The notes under the pieces: model-generated
What the model was told of the DNA's origin: nothing
The model's input: only the letters and a program-made list of their open reading frames with translations
The model's database searches: none
Source: Nitrosospira sp. NpAV
GTDB lineage: Bacteria; Pseudomonadota; Gammaproteobacteria; Burkholderiales; Nitrosomonadaceae
DNA length: 64,000 nucleotides
Direction: 5' to 3'
Assembly (NCBI RefSeq): GCF_000832065.1
Contig: NZ_JXQM01000003.1
Span: forward strand, 62,001 to 126,000
Part shown: positions 1 to 8,075 of the stretch, in pieces
Layout of the letters: every line of letters starts with the position of its first letter
Position numbering within the stretch: position 1 is the first letter of the stretch
Position numbers and translations under genes: made by a program

Positions 1-459
1 AAAAGTGGTATCAGTGAAAGTATGCTTACCCGTCTTCAAAATCACTCTCCCCTCGGACAAATTTTTGCCGCGGGGTTGAGAAATGATAAGAGTACACGGG
101 AAGTCATGAAAGAATCCATCGAAGAAGCGGGGCGTTTGGTAGCTCATGACCTTGACCGTTATCTCACCACGCTGGGAACCATCGCTTCCCTTAGTCCGCT
201 GATGGGGCTGTTTGGAACCTTGGTTGGCATGATCGAAATTTTCGGCGCGAGTACGCTTTCCACCGATAGCGGCAATCCCGCACAACTCGCTCATGGTATT
301 TCCGTAGCGCTTTATAATGCGGCATTCGGCATCCTGGTGGCTATTCCCAGCATGATTTTTTATCGTCATTTCCGTGCGAAAGTGGACTCACTGGTCGTGG
401 AAATGGAATTGCAAGCGCTAAAACTGGTGGAAATCATTCACGGCGAGCGGCAGGATTGA
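1..459 (+). CDS. exbB: ExbB/TolQ-type proton channel subunit (5' partial)
   Basis: C-terminal part of a MotA/TolQ/ExbB family inner-membrane proton channel that energises TonB or Tol. The frame is open to the first base of the window, so the true start lies outside; the first internal ATG is at 22. Visible are the family's hydrophobic segment with SPLMGLFGTLVGMI (about residues 57-72 counted from that ATG) and a second membrane segment around ALYNAAFGILVAIPSMIFY. It is followed after 66 bases by exbD, the usual pairing. What it energises cannot be told from this window, although a TonB-dependent receptor is encoded at 54 kb. Confidence 0.92.
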   Translation, partial: KSGISESMLTRLQNHSPLGQIFAAGLRNDKSTREVMKESIEEAGRLVAHDLDRYLTTLGTIASLSPLMGLFGTLVGMIEIFGASTLSTDSGNPAQLAHGISVALYNAAFGILVAIPSMIFYRHFRAKVDSLVVEMELQALKLVEIIHGERQD

Positions 460-525
460 TTTTATGGCGCGAGCCCTTCATCGCTCACTGTTCATTTTTA
501 CCAAACGGTTAAACCCAGATTACCC

Positions 526-942
526 ATGAATTTTCAGCGTGGCAGACAAAAAGAAGAGCCGGAAATTAATCTGGTGCCAATGATCGATGTATTACTGGTA
601 ATTCTTATTTTCCTGATGATTACCACGACTTACTCGAAATTTTCAGAACTTGAGATCAGTTTGCCGCAGGCAGCGTCCGACAAAACCTCAGAACACCCTA
701 ATGTCATTGAGGTGTCGGTGAATGCCAGCGGGGGCTATATGGTAGGCCGGAAATCCATCGAGTACTCCGGTGCTGAAGGACTTAGTGCTGAGTTGCGCGC
801 CACCGCGGGCAGCCGGCCTGACCCTGTCATTGTCATCAATGCAGATGCAAATGCCACTCATCAGTCAGTAATAGCGATTATGGAGGCGGCACGCATGGCG
901 GGATACAATCGCATTACTTTCACGACTGAAAATCCCAGATAG
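526..942 (+). CDS. exbD: ExbD/TolR biopolymer transport protein
   Basis: Small inner-membrane partner of ExbB in the proton-driven TonB or Tol motor, 138 residues, normal for ExbD. It shows the short basic N-terminus, the invariant membrane aspartate in NLVPMIDVLLVILIFLM (about residues 15-31), and a periplasmic domain ending in a typical TolR-like beta segment with VIVINADANATHQSV. It directly follows exbB on the same strand, so an operon is likely. ExbD rather than TolR is preferred only because no tol genes are next to it. Confidence 0.93.
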   Translation: MNFQRGRQKEEPEINLVPMIDVLLVILIFLMITTTYSKFSELEISLPQAASDKTSEHPNVIEVSVNASGGYMVGRKSIEYSGAEGLSAELRATAGSRPDPVIVINADANATHQSVIAIMEAARMAGYNRITFTTENPR

Positions 943-1082
943 AACGCGCGTCCATGAGAATGGGCGTTAAAATACACGACTTTCATCGATAGGGAATTGA
1001 GGTTGGTAACGCCTGAATCCTGGCTGAATGAAGAATTGATACGGATTGGCTAAGGCAATCTTATAAAATTGGGATAACAATT

Positions 1083-1262
1083 ATGGACGCAAAATTGCTT
1101 GATATTCTGGTATGCCCTTTATGCAAGGGACCGCTGCTTTACCGGAAAGCTGAGAATGAACTGATTTGTAAGGCGGATCGGCTGGTTTTTTCCATTAAGG
1201 ATGGTATTCCGGTGATGTTGGAAGATGAGGCGCGAAAACTATCCCCCGAGGAAGAAGTTTAG
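1083..1262 (+). CDS. Trm112/YcaR-like small zinc-binding protein
   Basis: A 59-residue UPF0434/Trm112 family protein. It starts at ATG 1083 as [16 protein letters not shown] and carries one clear CPLC zinc pair with a further Cys near residue 29, then the family ending with DGIPVML. In many proteobacteria this gene lies between lpxK and kdsB and its exact role there is unclear; in other lineages Trm112 activates methyltransferases. Here neither lpxK nor kdsB flanks it: exbD is 140 bases upstream and an ADP-ribosylglycohydrolase gene follows. Confidence 0.85.
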   Translation: MDAKLLDILVCPLCKGPLLYRKAENELICKADRLVFSIKDGIPVMLEDEARKLSPEEEV

Positions 1263-1321
1263 AAGGTACCTGGATAATTAAAAGGAATCTGAACGATTCT
1301 TTCCGAGAAATTTGAGGGATT

Positions 1322-2284
1322 GTGAATGCGATGAAAAGTCCAAATAGCGCCGCTGTCCTCGGTGCTCTCGTGGCCGATTCCGCCACGCTCGGCCTGCACT
1401 GGCTTTACGATCCAGCGCGTATTGCGGAAATTGAAGCGGCCGGGGGATTGGTGTTCCTGCACCCCGACGCCGGCAATTATGCGGGGTCGAAAGGATACTT
1501 CGCCCATGGCGGCAAATCTCCCGGAGACTCGAGCAGCTACGGCGAGGCTTGCTTGTTAATGCTGAAACATCTGGCAAAGCATGGAGAATTCAATCGTCCC
1601 GAATATCAGGCCGAGTACCGCGCACACTTTGGGCCCGGCGGCGCATTCGTAGGCTATATTGACTCCCCCACCCGTCAGACGCTGCGCACATTGTTGTGGT
1701 TGGAACCTGCGGAATTTCCGGCGGCATCCGGTGCCGATGATGATCAACACCCCTCCCTCGCAGCGCTTCCGCCACTGGTTGCCACTCACACCGGGACGCT
1801 GGAGGAGTTGCTGGGGCGGATCGAGGAAGCCGTGCGGGTAACCAATAATAACGCGCTAGCGGTTGCTGCGGCGCACTGTTCAGCGGCGGCTTTGTTTGAA
1901 GTATTGCAGGGTACTCCGATTGATCAGGCATTGGCAAAAGCTCTACCTTTTGCGGGGAGTGCTCTCCGGCCCCTGCTTGAAGAGGCGCTCGCGTTGCCGA
2001 CGCTGGATTGCATCGCGGCGGCACAGCACTTTGGCATGTCCTGCCATGTCGCGGAAGGTCTGCCGATAGTTTTCCATATTGCGCAACACGCATCCGACTA
2101 TGGCCATGCAATCGAATCCAACATTCGTGCCGGCGGCGATAGTTGTGGACGCTCAATCGTGCTTGGCTCCCTGGTTGCGGCTCATTCAGCAATAAAAAAT
2201 GATTACGGATTCCCTATCCCGCTATCGTGGCTGGCGCGATATGGAAAGCTTACCGCGGCTGCCGACGCGCTGGCGGCACTCTGA
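1322..2284 (+). CDS. ADP-ribosylglycohydrolase family protein
   Basis: About 320 residues with the ADP-ribosylglycohydrolase (DraG/ARH) fold, predicted to remove ADP-ribose or a related group from proteins or small molecules in the cytoplasm. The N-terminal GALVADSATLGLHWLYD (residues 14-30) is the family's first metal/substrate segment, and a second acidic segment is seen in NIRAGGDSCGRSIVLGSLVAA near residue 265-285. Start is either GTG 1322 or ATG 1331; the GAGGG at 1314-1318 fits neither perfectly (3 or 12 bases). No dinitrogenase ADP-ribosyltransferase is nearby, so the substrate is unknown. tusA follows 67 bases later. Confidence 0.85.
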   Translation: MNAMKSPNSAAVLGALVADSATLGLHWLYDPARIAEIEAAGGLVFLHPDAGNYAGSKGYFAHGGKSPGDSSSYGEACLLMLKHLAKHGEFNRPEYQAEYRAHFGPGGAFVGYIDSPTRQTLRTLLWLEPAEFPAASGADDDQHPSLAALPPLVATHTGTLEELLGRIEEAVRVTNNNALAVAAAHCSAAALFEVLQGTPIDQALAKALPFAGSALRPLLEEALALPTLDCIAAAQHFGMSCHVAEGLPIVFHIAQHASDYGHAIESNIRAGGDSCGRSIVLGSLVAAHSAIKNDYGFPIPLSWLARYGKLTAAADALAAL

Positions 2285-2351
2285 AGCTCACGTATTTCCT
2301 TTTGAATCCACTTTGCCGCCAGCTGTTAACGAGTCATCAAAGAGGACACGC

Positions 2352-2579
2352 ATGAATTGCGACAATGAACTGGATGTGCGCGGCCTGAATTGCCCGCTGC
2401 CCATTCTGCGAACTAAAAAATCCCTGGCGGAAATGACGACGGGACAGGTGCTAAGAATTCTGGCAACCGATCCCGGCGCGGTGATTGATTTCCAGGTTTT
2501 CGCCGATCAGACAGGCAATGAGCTGCTGTCCTCTTCCGAAACAGCCGGAGAATTCATGTTTTACCTGAGAAAAAAATAA
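2352..2579 (+). CDS. tusA: TusA/SirA sulfur carrier protein
   Basis: 75-residue sulfurtransferase of the TusA family that carries persulfide sulfur in tRNA thiolation or general sulfur trafficking. The catalytic CPxP motif is present (LDVRGLNCPLPILRTKK, residues 8-24), followed by the usual two-layer fold ending FMFYLRKK. ATG 2352 is chosen because AGAGGA lies five bases before it; the frame is open further upstream but that extension overlaps the preceding gene and does not resemble the family. Sulfur trafficking is also the theme of the gene cluster near 56-58 kb, but there is no direct link. Confidence 0.92.
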   Translation: MNCDNELDVRGLNCPLPILRTKKSLAEMTTGQVLRILATDPGAVIDFQVFADQTGNELLSSSETAGEFMFYLRKK

Positions 2580-2590
2580 GCACATTCGCG

Positions 2591-2749
2591 ATGGATATAT
2601 TCGAGCGCTACCAACGTATTTTTAACCCGGATAATCCATTAGAACGCGAGATGACGGCGAAGAAGAAGCCCTTGGTTTATGGACCCGGGTACGGCGAAAG
2701 TGCGGCAAACCCACTGACCGCAATTGCGTCGCCTCGCAAAGCCGCCTGA
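2591..2749 (+). CDS. Small hypothetical protein (52 aa)
   Basis: A short reading frame from ATG 2591, 11 bases after tusA, encoding MDIFERYQRIFNPDNP and a basic middle (MTAKKKP). It has no membrane segment and no motif I recognise. It is kept because it has a protein-like start, fills the gap between tusA and argJ on the same strand and could be co-transcribed. There is no strong ribosome-binding site, so it may not be expressed. Confidence 0.4.
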   Translation: MDIFERYQRIFNPDNPLEREMTAKKKPLVYGPGYGESAANPLTAIASPRKAA

Positions 2750-2797
2750 TAAATTATCTGAGATCAATCTGTTCACTCCACTACCAGCCGCCTCATT

Positions 2798-4036
2798 ATG
2801 CCTGTTAACCTCATACCTTCGCTTCCCGAACAATTGCTTCCGATAAAGGGCGTTTCCCTCGGCATTGCGGAAGCTGCAATCAAAAAACCCGGCCGCAAGG
2901 ATTTACTCGTGATCACACTGGATAGCGGGGCAAATGTTGCCGGCGTATTTACGCAAAATGCTTTCTGCGCTGCGCCGGTAGCTGTCGCTAAAGAGCATCT
3001 TTCGAATGCGGATTCCAGATCTTCGATCCGTGCATTAGTCATCAATACCGGTAATGCCAATGCGGGAACAGGTAGGGAAGGCATTGCACATGCCCGCGCC
3101 ACTTGTGCCGAGCTTGCCCGATTGCTGGATTGTGGCAGCCATCAGGTATTGCCGTTTTCCACCGGAGTGATCATGGAACCCCTGCCGCTGGAGAAAATTG
3201 TCCTGGGTTTACCCGCAGCGGTAGCCGATCTCAAGCCGGACAACTGGTTCGCCGCCTCGCAGGCAATCATGACAACCGATTTGGTGCACAAGGCGGTGTC
3301 GAAACAGGTTTGCCTTGACGGCACAACCGTGACCGTTACCGGCATTGCAAAAGGCTCCGGGATGATCCATCCCAACATGGCGACGATGCTGGGCTACATA
3401 GCCACCGATGCCGCCGTGACTCAACCGCTGCTGGAGGAAATCGTGCGGCATGCCGCGGACAAGTCATTTAACCGCATCACCGTGGATGGCGATACTTCCA
3501 CTAATGACGCTCTCATTCTGGTTGGCACGGGTCATGCGGGCAATCCGGTAATCACGGATAAGGCAAGTACCGGATTCATCGCACTGCAAGATGCAGTCAC
3601 AGAAGTTGCGGTACAGCTTGCGCAGGCGATCGTGCGCGATGGGGAGGGCGCCACCAAGTTTATCACCGTGCGGATTGAAGGCGGCAAGACGTTGGACGAA
3701 TGCAATAAAGCCGCATACGCCATTGCCCGCTCACCGCTGGTTAAAACTGCTTTCTTCGCATCTGATCCCAATCTGGGCCGAATACTGGCAGCCATTGGCT
3801 ATGCGGGCATAGATGGGCTTGACGTGAACAGGTTGCAACTCTATCTGGATGACGTACTGGTTGCGGAGAATGGCGGCAGAGCATCCGGCTATCGGGAGCA
3901 GGATGGGCAGCGGGTGATGAAACAATCTGAGATCACCATACGAGTCGTGCTTGACAGGGGGCCGGCGTCCACCACGGTATGGACCTGCGATCTATCCTAC
4001 GAGTATGTAAAAATCAACGCGGATTATCGAAGTTAG
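2798..4036 (+). CDS. argJ: ArgJ, glutamate N-acetyltransferase / N-acetylglutamate synthase
   Basis: 412 residues, the standard length for ArgJ, which recycles the acetyl group between N-acetylornithine and glutamate in cyclic arginine synthesis. The precursor self-cleaves before the conserved threonine of the ATM motif, here [15 protein letters not shown] with Thr at residue 196, to give alpha and beta chains. Other family signatures are [12 protein letters not shown] near residue 81 and [14 protein letters not shown] after the cleavage site. Start at ATG 2798 matches the family's N-terminus. No other arg genes are in the window. Confidence 0.97.
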   Translation: MPVNLIPSLPEQLLPIKGVSLGIAEAAIKKPGRKDLLVITLDSGANVAGVFTQNAFCAAPVAVAKEHLSNADSRSSIRALVINTGNANAGTGREGIAHARATCAELARLLDCGSHQVLPFSTGVIMEPLPLEKIVLGLPAAVADLKPDNWFAASQAIMTTDLVHKAVSKQVCLDGTTVTVTGIAKGSGMIHPNMATMLGYIATDAAVTQPLLEEIVRHAADKSFNRITVDGDTSTNDALILVGTGHAGNPVITDKASTGFIALQDAVTEVAVQLAQAIVRDGEGATKFITVRIEGGKTLDECNKAAYAIARSPLVKTAFFASDPNLGRILAAIGYAGIDGLDVNRLQLYLDDVLVAENGGRASGYREQDGQRVMKQSEITIRVVLDRGPASTTVWTCDLSYEYVKINADYRS

Positions 4037-4121
4037 CAATCCCACACTATACTAAGCAACAATCGGGGAGGTATTGGTGAATCAATTCCCGCCGACCCTG
4101 CACCCCTACGTGTAAAAGACT

Positions 4122-4151
4122 ACCGTTGCGCGCCACAAAACGCGCAACGGT
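4122..4151 (-). terminator. Hairpin terminator candidate between argJ and the EF-hand gene
   Basis: A perfect 11-base inverted repeat, ACCGTTGCGCG (4122-4132) and CGCGCAACGGT (4141-4151), with an eight-base loop. Read leftward, it is followed by a short T-rich run (AGTCTTTTAC), so it best fits termination of the leftward EF-hand gene that ends at 4229. It could also stop argJ transcription, though that side has few T residues. Confidence 0.55.
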
Positions 4152-4228
4152 CTTGCCTTTCAACGTGTACCCGGGCTCTCGGGTGTTCGCTCATGCCGGC
4201 GGATAAAGCAACCGACAATGGATTTTTC

Positions 4229-4723
4229 CTAATCGCCCATGGTTTTCATATGTTGCAGGTTTTTGCCACCCCAGCCTGCTTCATATTCACCGGCCATGGG
4301 AGCTTGGCCGGGAGATCCGTATCCCTGGCTGGATCCCTGACCGGATCCTTGCGAGTGATGGCCGCGCCTATGTTTCATTCTCATTTTATCCGCTTCTTCC
4401 TTGTCAATATACCCATCCCCATTGGCATCCATTCTTTCGAACATTATCTGACTGTGGCGAGCGTGCTCTTCCTTGCTGACTCGGCCATCTTTATCCGTAT
4501 CCGCCATGGACATTCCACATCGGCCTTCACCGGGCTTCTTGTCACCATATGCATCCTTTTTTGCACCCTCATGATACTCGGCCACCATATAGCCTTTACC
4601 TAGGGATTGCACAACGAAAGGATTCTCGGCCGCCGAGGCAATAGGCGCAGCGCCAAGCGTGGCGACAATGGCGGATCCCACGGCGAGAGAAATGATTGAT
4701 TTTTTACTGGGCATATTATTCAT
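4229..4723 (-). CDS. Exported EF-hand protein with bufferin-like GEGRCG motif
   Basis: 164 residues. A Sec signal peptide ends near ASAAENPF (about residues 1-32). Two canonical EF-hand loops follow, DTDKDGRVSKEE and DANGDGYIDKEE, so calcium binding in the periplasm is expected. Between signal and EF-hands lies NPFVVQSLGKGYMVAEY and GEGRCG, which recalls the Cys-containing repeats of small periplasmic copper-buffering proteins (bufferin/HvfA type), but only one Cys is present. The tail is low-complexity, rich in Ser, Gln, Gly and His (HRRGHHSQGSGQGSSQGYG). AGGAG lies eight bases before the ATG. Function unknown; metal binding is inferred. Confidence 0.8.
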   Translation of the reverse strand: MNNMPSKKSIISLAVGSAIVATLGAAPIASAAENPFVVQSLGKGYMVAEYHEGAKKDAYGDKKPGEGRCGMSMADTDKDGRVSKEEHARHSQIMFERMDANGDGYIDKEEADKMRMKHRRGHHSQGSGQGSSQGYGSPGQAPMAGEYEAGWGGKNLQHMKTMGD

Positions 4724-5101
4724 GATATTTTCTCCTGGATGTTTACTGGGTGTTTGATAATAAGCTTGCGAAAAAACACGCTCTTGCCGACGCGCTTGCT
4801 ATGGCAGCTCATAAAAGATCTATTTGCAAAGATCCGCGCATGAGCAATCTGTTACGTTTCAGAAAAACCGGTACCATTGCGGATATTGACGTAACGCTTT
4901 AAATTGTCGCGTTTCCCGCGGAACCGTTCCGTACGATAGCGCACATAACGTAGATGCTCAAGCCCGATCTCAAGATCATGTCCCGGTGCTGTTATCAGGT
5001 AATCAAGCATCAAGAATACCGTTGTGCCGGGTGATTTTAGAAAATCGGTAATAGATTATTATCTTCAGCTAGTTATATAAAAATATCCGCTATTGGTAAT
5101 C
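4724..5101. other. Intergenic stretch upstream of the EF-hand and DUF815 genes
   Basis: 378 bases between divergently read genes. It should hold the promoters for the EF-hand gene (leftward) and the ATPase gene (rightward). Apart from the doubtful leftward reading frame listed separately, no repeat or RNA was recognised. Confidence 0.5.
4852..5010 (-). CDS. Possible 52-aa reading frame or gene remnant
   Basis: Leftward frame, from ATG at 5010 to TAA at 4852, encoding a charged peptide (MLDYLITAPGHDLEIG, then HLRYVRYRTERFRGKRD and YVNIRNGTGF). The open frame extends about 15 codons further upstream without an ATG, and the composition looks more like a real protein than chance. I do not recognise it. 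It may be the 3' end of a decayed larger gene, as there is no ribosome-binding site. Confidence 0.3.
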   Translation of the reverse strand: MLDYLITAPGHDLEIGLEHLRYVRYRTERFRGKRDNLKRYVNIRNGTGFSET

Positions 5102-5983
5102 ATGGATAATTGGAACACGCTATACAATCGTGCCGGAACGTTGCTCTCCCGCCTGGAACGGCTATTGTCCGCTGAACAGCCTGACCCAGACTGGGATACT
5201 GCGGCTATTGCATTCCGCTGGCGGAAACGTGGCGGAAACGGATTCATACTACAGCCTGTTCTCCACCCCCATCGCGTTACCTGCGATTCATTACGGGGCG
5301 TCGAACGGCAGAAAGAACTCCTGGACCAAAACACTTATCAGTTCGTGCGGGGATATCCCGCCAATAACGTGCTGCTTACAGGCGCACGCGGTACAGGCAA
5401 ATCATCGCTGGTAAAAGCAATGCTTAACAAGTATGCCGCCGCGGGATTACGTTTAATTGAAGTGGAAAAGCATGACCTCACCGGCTTGCACGATATCGTC
5501 GAAAAAATATACCAGCGACCGGAGCGCTTCATCCTGTATTGCGATGATCTTTCATTCGAGTCCGATGAGCCCGGCTATAAGGCGTTGAAGGTGATACTGG
5601 ACGGCTCCATCGCAACCGCTTCAGAAAATGTCCTGGTCTATGCCACTTCCAATCGCCGCCATCTGATGCCGGAATCCATGCGGGACAATCTGGACACCCG
5701 GCATATTGGAGGGGAGATTCACCCGAGTGAGTCGGTCGAGGAAAAAATTTCGCTGTCGGAACGCTTTGGTCTATGGTTGTCATTCTATCCTTTTGATCAG
5801 GATCAATACCTGGATATTGCCGGCCGGTGGCTTGGTTATTTCGGTATTAACGAAATGACTCCCCCTGTCCGCGAAGCGGCGCTGCAATGGGCATTGGGAC
5901 GCGGCTCCCGGAGCGGCCGCGTCGCCTGGCAGTTTGCGCGTGACTGGGCAGGGAAACAGAAAACAGAATTCGAGAAGCGGTAA
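5102..5983 (+). CDS. DUF815 family AAA+ ATPase
   Basis: About 293 residues. The DUF815 P-loop ATPase fold is clear: Walker A LLTGARGTGKSSL (near residue 97), Walker B FILYCDDLSFE (near residue 145) and a sensor-like segment VLVYATSNRRHLMPE. The function of the family is unknown; no membrane segment or signal is present, so it acts in the cytoplasm. ATG 5102 is preferred to the TTG nine bases before it. It ends 16 bases before the Nudix-ThiE gene, so the two are probably co-transcribed, an arrangement I recall as common in betaproteobacteria. Confidence 0.88.
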   Translation: MDNWNTLYNRAGTLLSRLERLLSAEQPDPDWDTAAIAFRWRKRGGNGFILQPVLHPHRVTCDSLRGVERQKELLDQNTYQFVRGYPANNVLLTGARGTGKSSLVKAMLNKYAAAGLRLIEVEKHDLTGLHDIVEKIYQRPERFILYCDDLSFESDEPGYKALKVILDGSIATASENVLVYATSNRRHLMPESMRDNLDTRHIGGEIHPSESVEEKISLSERFGLWLSFYPFDQDQYLDIAGRWLGYFGINEMTPPVREAALQWALGRGSRSGRVAWQFARDWAGKQKTEFEKR

Positions 5984-5999
5984 GGAAATTTCTTGCGAC

Positions 6000-6941
6000 A
6001 TGCTTCAGCCCCCTGATATCGTCGAAGTCGCGGCTGCGGTCATCACCCGGCCCGATGGCAGCTTTCTCCTTGCCCGCAGGCCCCAAGGCAAGCCCTATGC
6101 GGGATACTGGGAATTTCCGGGTGGCAAGGTGAAGCCTGATGAATCGTTGCTGCATGCCCTCAGGCGCGAACTGCTGGAAGAATTGGGCATACAACTCCAA
6201 TATGCCTATCCGTGGATCACTCGCACATTTACCTATCCTCACGCGACTGTGCGCTTGTACTTTTATCGCGTAATGGAATGGCACGGCGAGCCCCACCCCC
6301 GCGAAGAGCAGGAGTTATCGTGGCAATTCGCAAACGAGGTCGCAGTTGAACCCATGCTCCCGGCCAATGCGCCAATATTGCGAGCACTCGATCTGCCGCC
6401 GGTTTATGCGATCACCAACGCGATGGAACTGGGAACTAAACATTCATTAACGCGGATAAAACATGTGTTGCAAGAGGGCTTGCGACTGGTGCAAGTACGT
6501 GAGAAGGCAATGACGAAAGAAGCTTTGCATGTTTTTGCCTGTGAGGTGGTTACACTGGCTCATCGTTACGGCGCCAAGGTATTAATAAACGGTGATGTTC
6601 ACTTGTGCCGCGAAGCCGGCGCGGATGGAATCCACTTCCCGTCCGCACAGTTGATGAATCTTACGGCGCTTCCCGACATCGGCCTGTGTGGGGCGTCCTG
6701 TCACAACGCGGAGGAGCTTTTCCAAGCCGAGCAGCTCGGTGTGGATTTTGCGGTGCTTGCACCAGTGCTGCCGACGTTAAGCCATCCAGAGTCGCAAACC
6801 TTGGGATGGCGGAAATTTGCGGCACTTGTCCGGGGATGTTCGCTTCCGGTATACGCGTTGGGCGGCTTGCGCCAAGAGGATTTAACCACCGCCTGGGAAC
6901 ATGGCGCCCATGGCATCGCCATGATGCGGGGTACTACCTGA
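6000..6941 (+). CDS. Nudix hydrolase fused to ThiE-like domain (MutT-type)
   Basis: 313 residues in two domains. Residues 1-130 are a MutT-type Nudix hydrolase with a perfect Nudix box (GKVKPDES near residue 42, then RRELLEELGI), expected to clean oxidised nucleotides such as 8-oxo-dGTP. Residues 134-313 resemble thiamine-phosphate synthase (VYAITN, LVQVREK, GADGIHF, LAPVLPT, ALGG) but act in an unproven way in this fusion. ATG 6000 is chosen because the earlier start would overlap the upstream gene and add unrelated residues. No other thiamine genes are nearby, so sanitation rather than thiamine synthesis is the likelier role. Confidence 0.9.
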   Translation: MLQPPDIVEVAAAVITRPDGSFLLARRPQGKPYAGYWEFPGGKVKPDESLLHALRRELLEELGIQLQYAYPWITRTFTYPHATVRLYFYRVMEWHGEPHPREEQELSWQFANEVAVEPMLPANAPILRALDLPPVYAITNAMELGTKHSLTRIKHVLQEGLRLVQVREKAMTKEALHVFACEVVTLAHRYGAKVLINGDVHLCREAGADGIHFPSAQLMNLTALPDIGLCGASCHNAEELFQAEQLGVDFAVLAPVLPTLSHPESQTLGWRKFAALVRGCSLPVYALGGLRQEDLTTAWEHGAHGIAMMRGTT

Positions 6942-6966
6942 TACGTATTGCCGATTTCTGACCGCT

Positions 6967-7161
6967 CTATTTCTCATCCTTTTCATCCTTTAATTCTTCA
7001 TCTTGTTCGCTATCCTTTTCCGGAATGCGATAGGATTCTGCAGCCCACTGTCCCAGGTCGATCATCTTGCATCGCTCGGAGCAAAACGGACGGTAACGAT
7101 GAGTGCTATTCCAGATCACGGTCTTGCCGCACTGGGGACAATTGACGACGGGTTGCTTCAT
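6967..7161 (-). CDS. yacG: YacG, DNA gyrase inhibitor / zinc protein
   Basis: 64-residue YacG, a small zinc protein that binds GyrB and blocks gyrase. The four zinc cysteines are seen in NCPQCGKTV (near residues 8-16) and [14 protein letters not shown] (near residues 27-40), with the usual acidic tail ([16 protein letters not shown]). It converges with the Nudix-ThiE gene, leaving only 25 bases between the stops. In many proteobacteria yacG sits beside coaE, which is not seen here. Confidence 0.93.
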   Translation of the reverse strand: MKQPVVNCPQCGKTVIWNSTHRYRPFCSERCKMIDLGQWAAESYRIPEKDSEQDEELKDEKDEK

Positions 7162-7468
7162 TCAAGAATAAGAAATACGCCAGAGAAACGCCCGGGAAAC
7201 TATTCCGGGCAAATAAAACCAAGCACCGCCACCCGGTGTTGCGGGCTCATCAAACGATCTAATTATAATAACCACCCACGCATAAGTGTATTTTGCCGGA
7301 ACAAGGAAATGCGCATTGTGCCGAAGCGCCGGATTCTCATGATTTCCGCCATGCAATCAATATGTTTTCTTATCATTATTTATTTTCCAATACATACTAT
7401 GCTAAAATGGTTAAGTTTTTTATAGGTTTTTTTTAAGGCTTACGAACCGGAAAACGGGACTGCAAAAT
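7162..7468. other. Intergenic region upstream of the pet operon
   Basis: 307 AT-rich bases between yacG and petA. Besides the candidate pet promoter near 7400, no gene, repeat or RNA is recognised. Confidence 0.5.
7378..7408 (+). promoter_or_regulatory. Candidate pet operon promoter
   Basis: TGCTAAAAT at 7400-7408 looks like an extended -10 element (TGnTATAAT type) about 60 bases before petA. The -35 region is weak (T-rich around 7380). This is pattern reading only. Confidence 0.35.
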
Positions 7469-8074
7469 ATGGCAGATATTGAAAAAAAACAGGAAATGAG
7501 TAGCCGGCGGCGTTTCCTCATCGCCGTAACCTCGGTGGGGGGAGCGATCGCAACCGCCGCCGTCGCAACACCCTTCGTGATGGCCATGATGCCCAGTGAA
7601 CGCGCCAAGGCGGCCGGGGCGCCGGTTGAGGTTGATCTCAGCAAACTTGAGCCGGGCATGCTATTGATGGTGGAATGGCGCGGCAAGGTTGTGTGGGTAT
7701 TGGACCGCACCCCCGAGATGCTGGCCACCCTGAAGACGCTTGACGGTCAGGTCGCCGACCCCAAATCGGAAAAACCCCAGCAGCCTGCTTACGCACAGAA
7801 CGAAACGCGCTCCATCAAGCCGGCAATTCTGGTTGTGGAAGGTGTCTGTACCCACCTGGGATGTTCCCCCGTTTTTCGCAAGGACATTGCTCCCGCAGAT
7901 CTTGGAGCCGACTGGCTGGGTGGTTTCTTCTGCCCCTGCCATGGTTCCAAATTCGATCTGGCGGGCCGAGTTTACAAAAGTGTTCCCGCGCCGACCAATC
8001 TGGTTGTTCCTCCCCATACGTATTTGAGCGACAACCTCTTATTGATCGGGTCTGATCGTAAGGAGTCCGCATAA
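7469..8074 (+). CDS. petA: Rieske iron-sulfur protein of cytochrome bc1
   Basis: 201-residue ubiquinol-cytochrome c reductase iron-sulfur subunit. It has a twin-arginine N-terminus (SSRRRFLIAV, residues 11-20) with a single membrane anchor, and the two Rieske cluster boxes CTHLGC (residues 127-132) and CPCHGS (155-160) that ligate the 2Fe-2S centre. It accepts an electron from ubiquinol and passes it to cytochrome c1. It is the first gene of petABC; petB starts one base after its stop. Confidence 0.98.
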   Translation: MADIEKKQEMSSRRRFLIAVTSVGGAIATAAVATPFVMAMMPSERAKAAGAPVEVDLSKLEPGMLLMVEWRGKVVWVLDRTPEMLATLKTLDGQVADPKSEKPQQPAYAQNETRSIKPAILVVEGVCTHLGCSPVFRKDIAPADLGADWLGGFFCPCHGSKFDLAGRVYKSVPAPTNLVVPPHTYLSDNLLLIGSDRKESA

Positions 8075-8075
8075 A

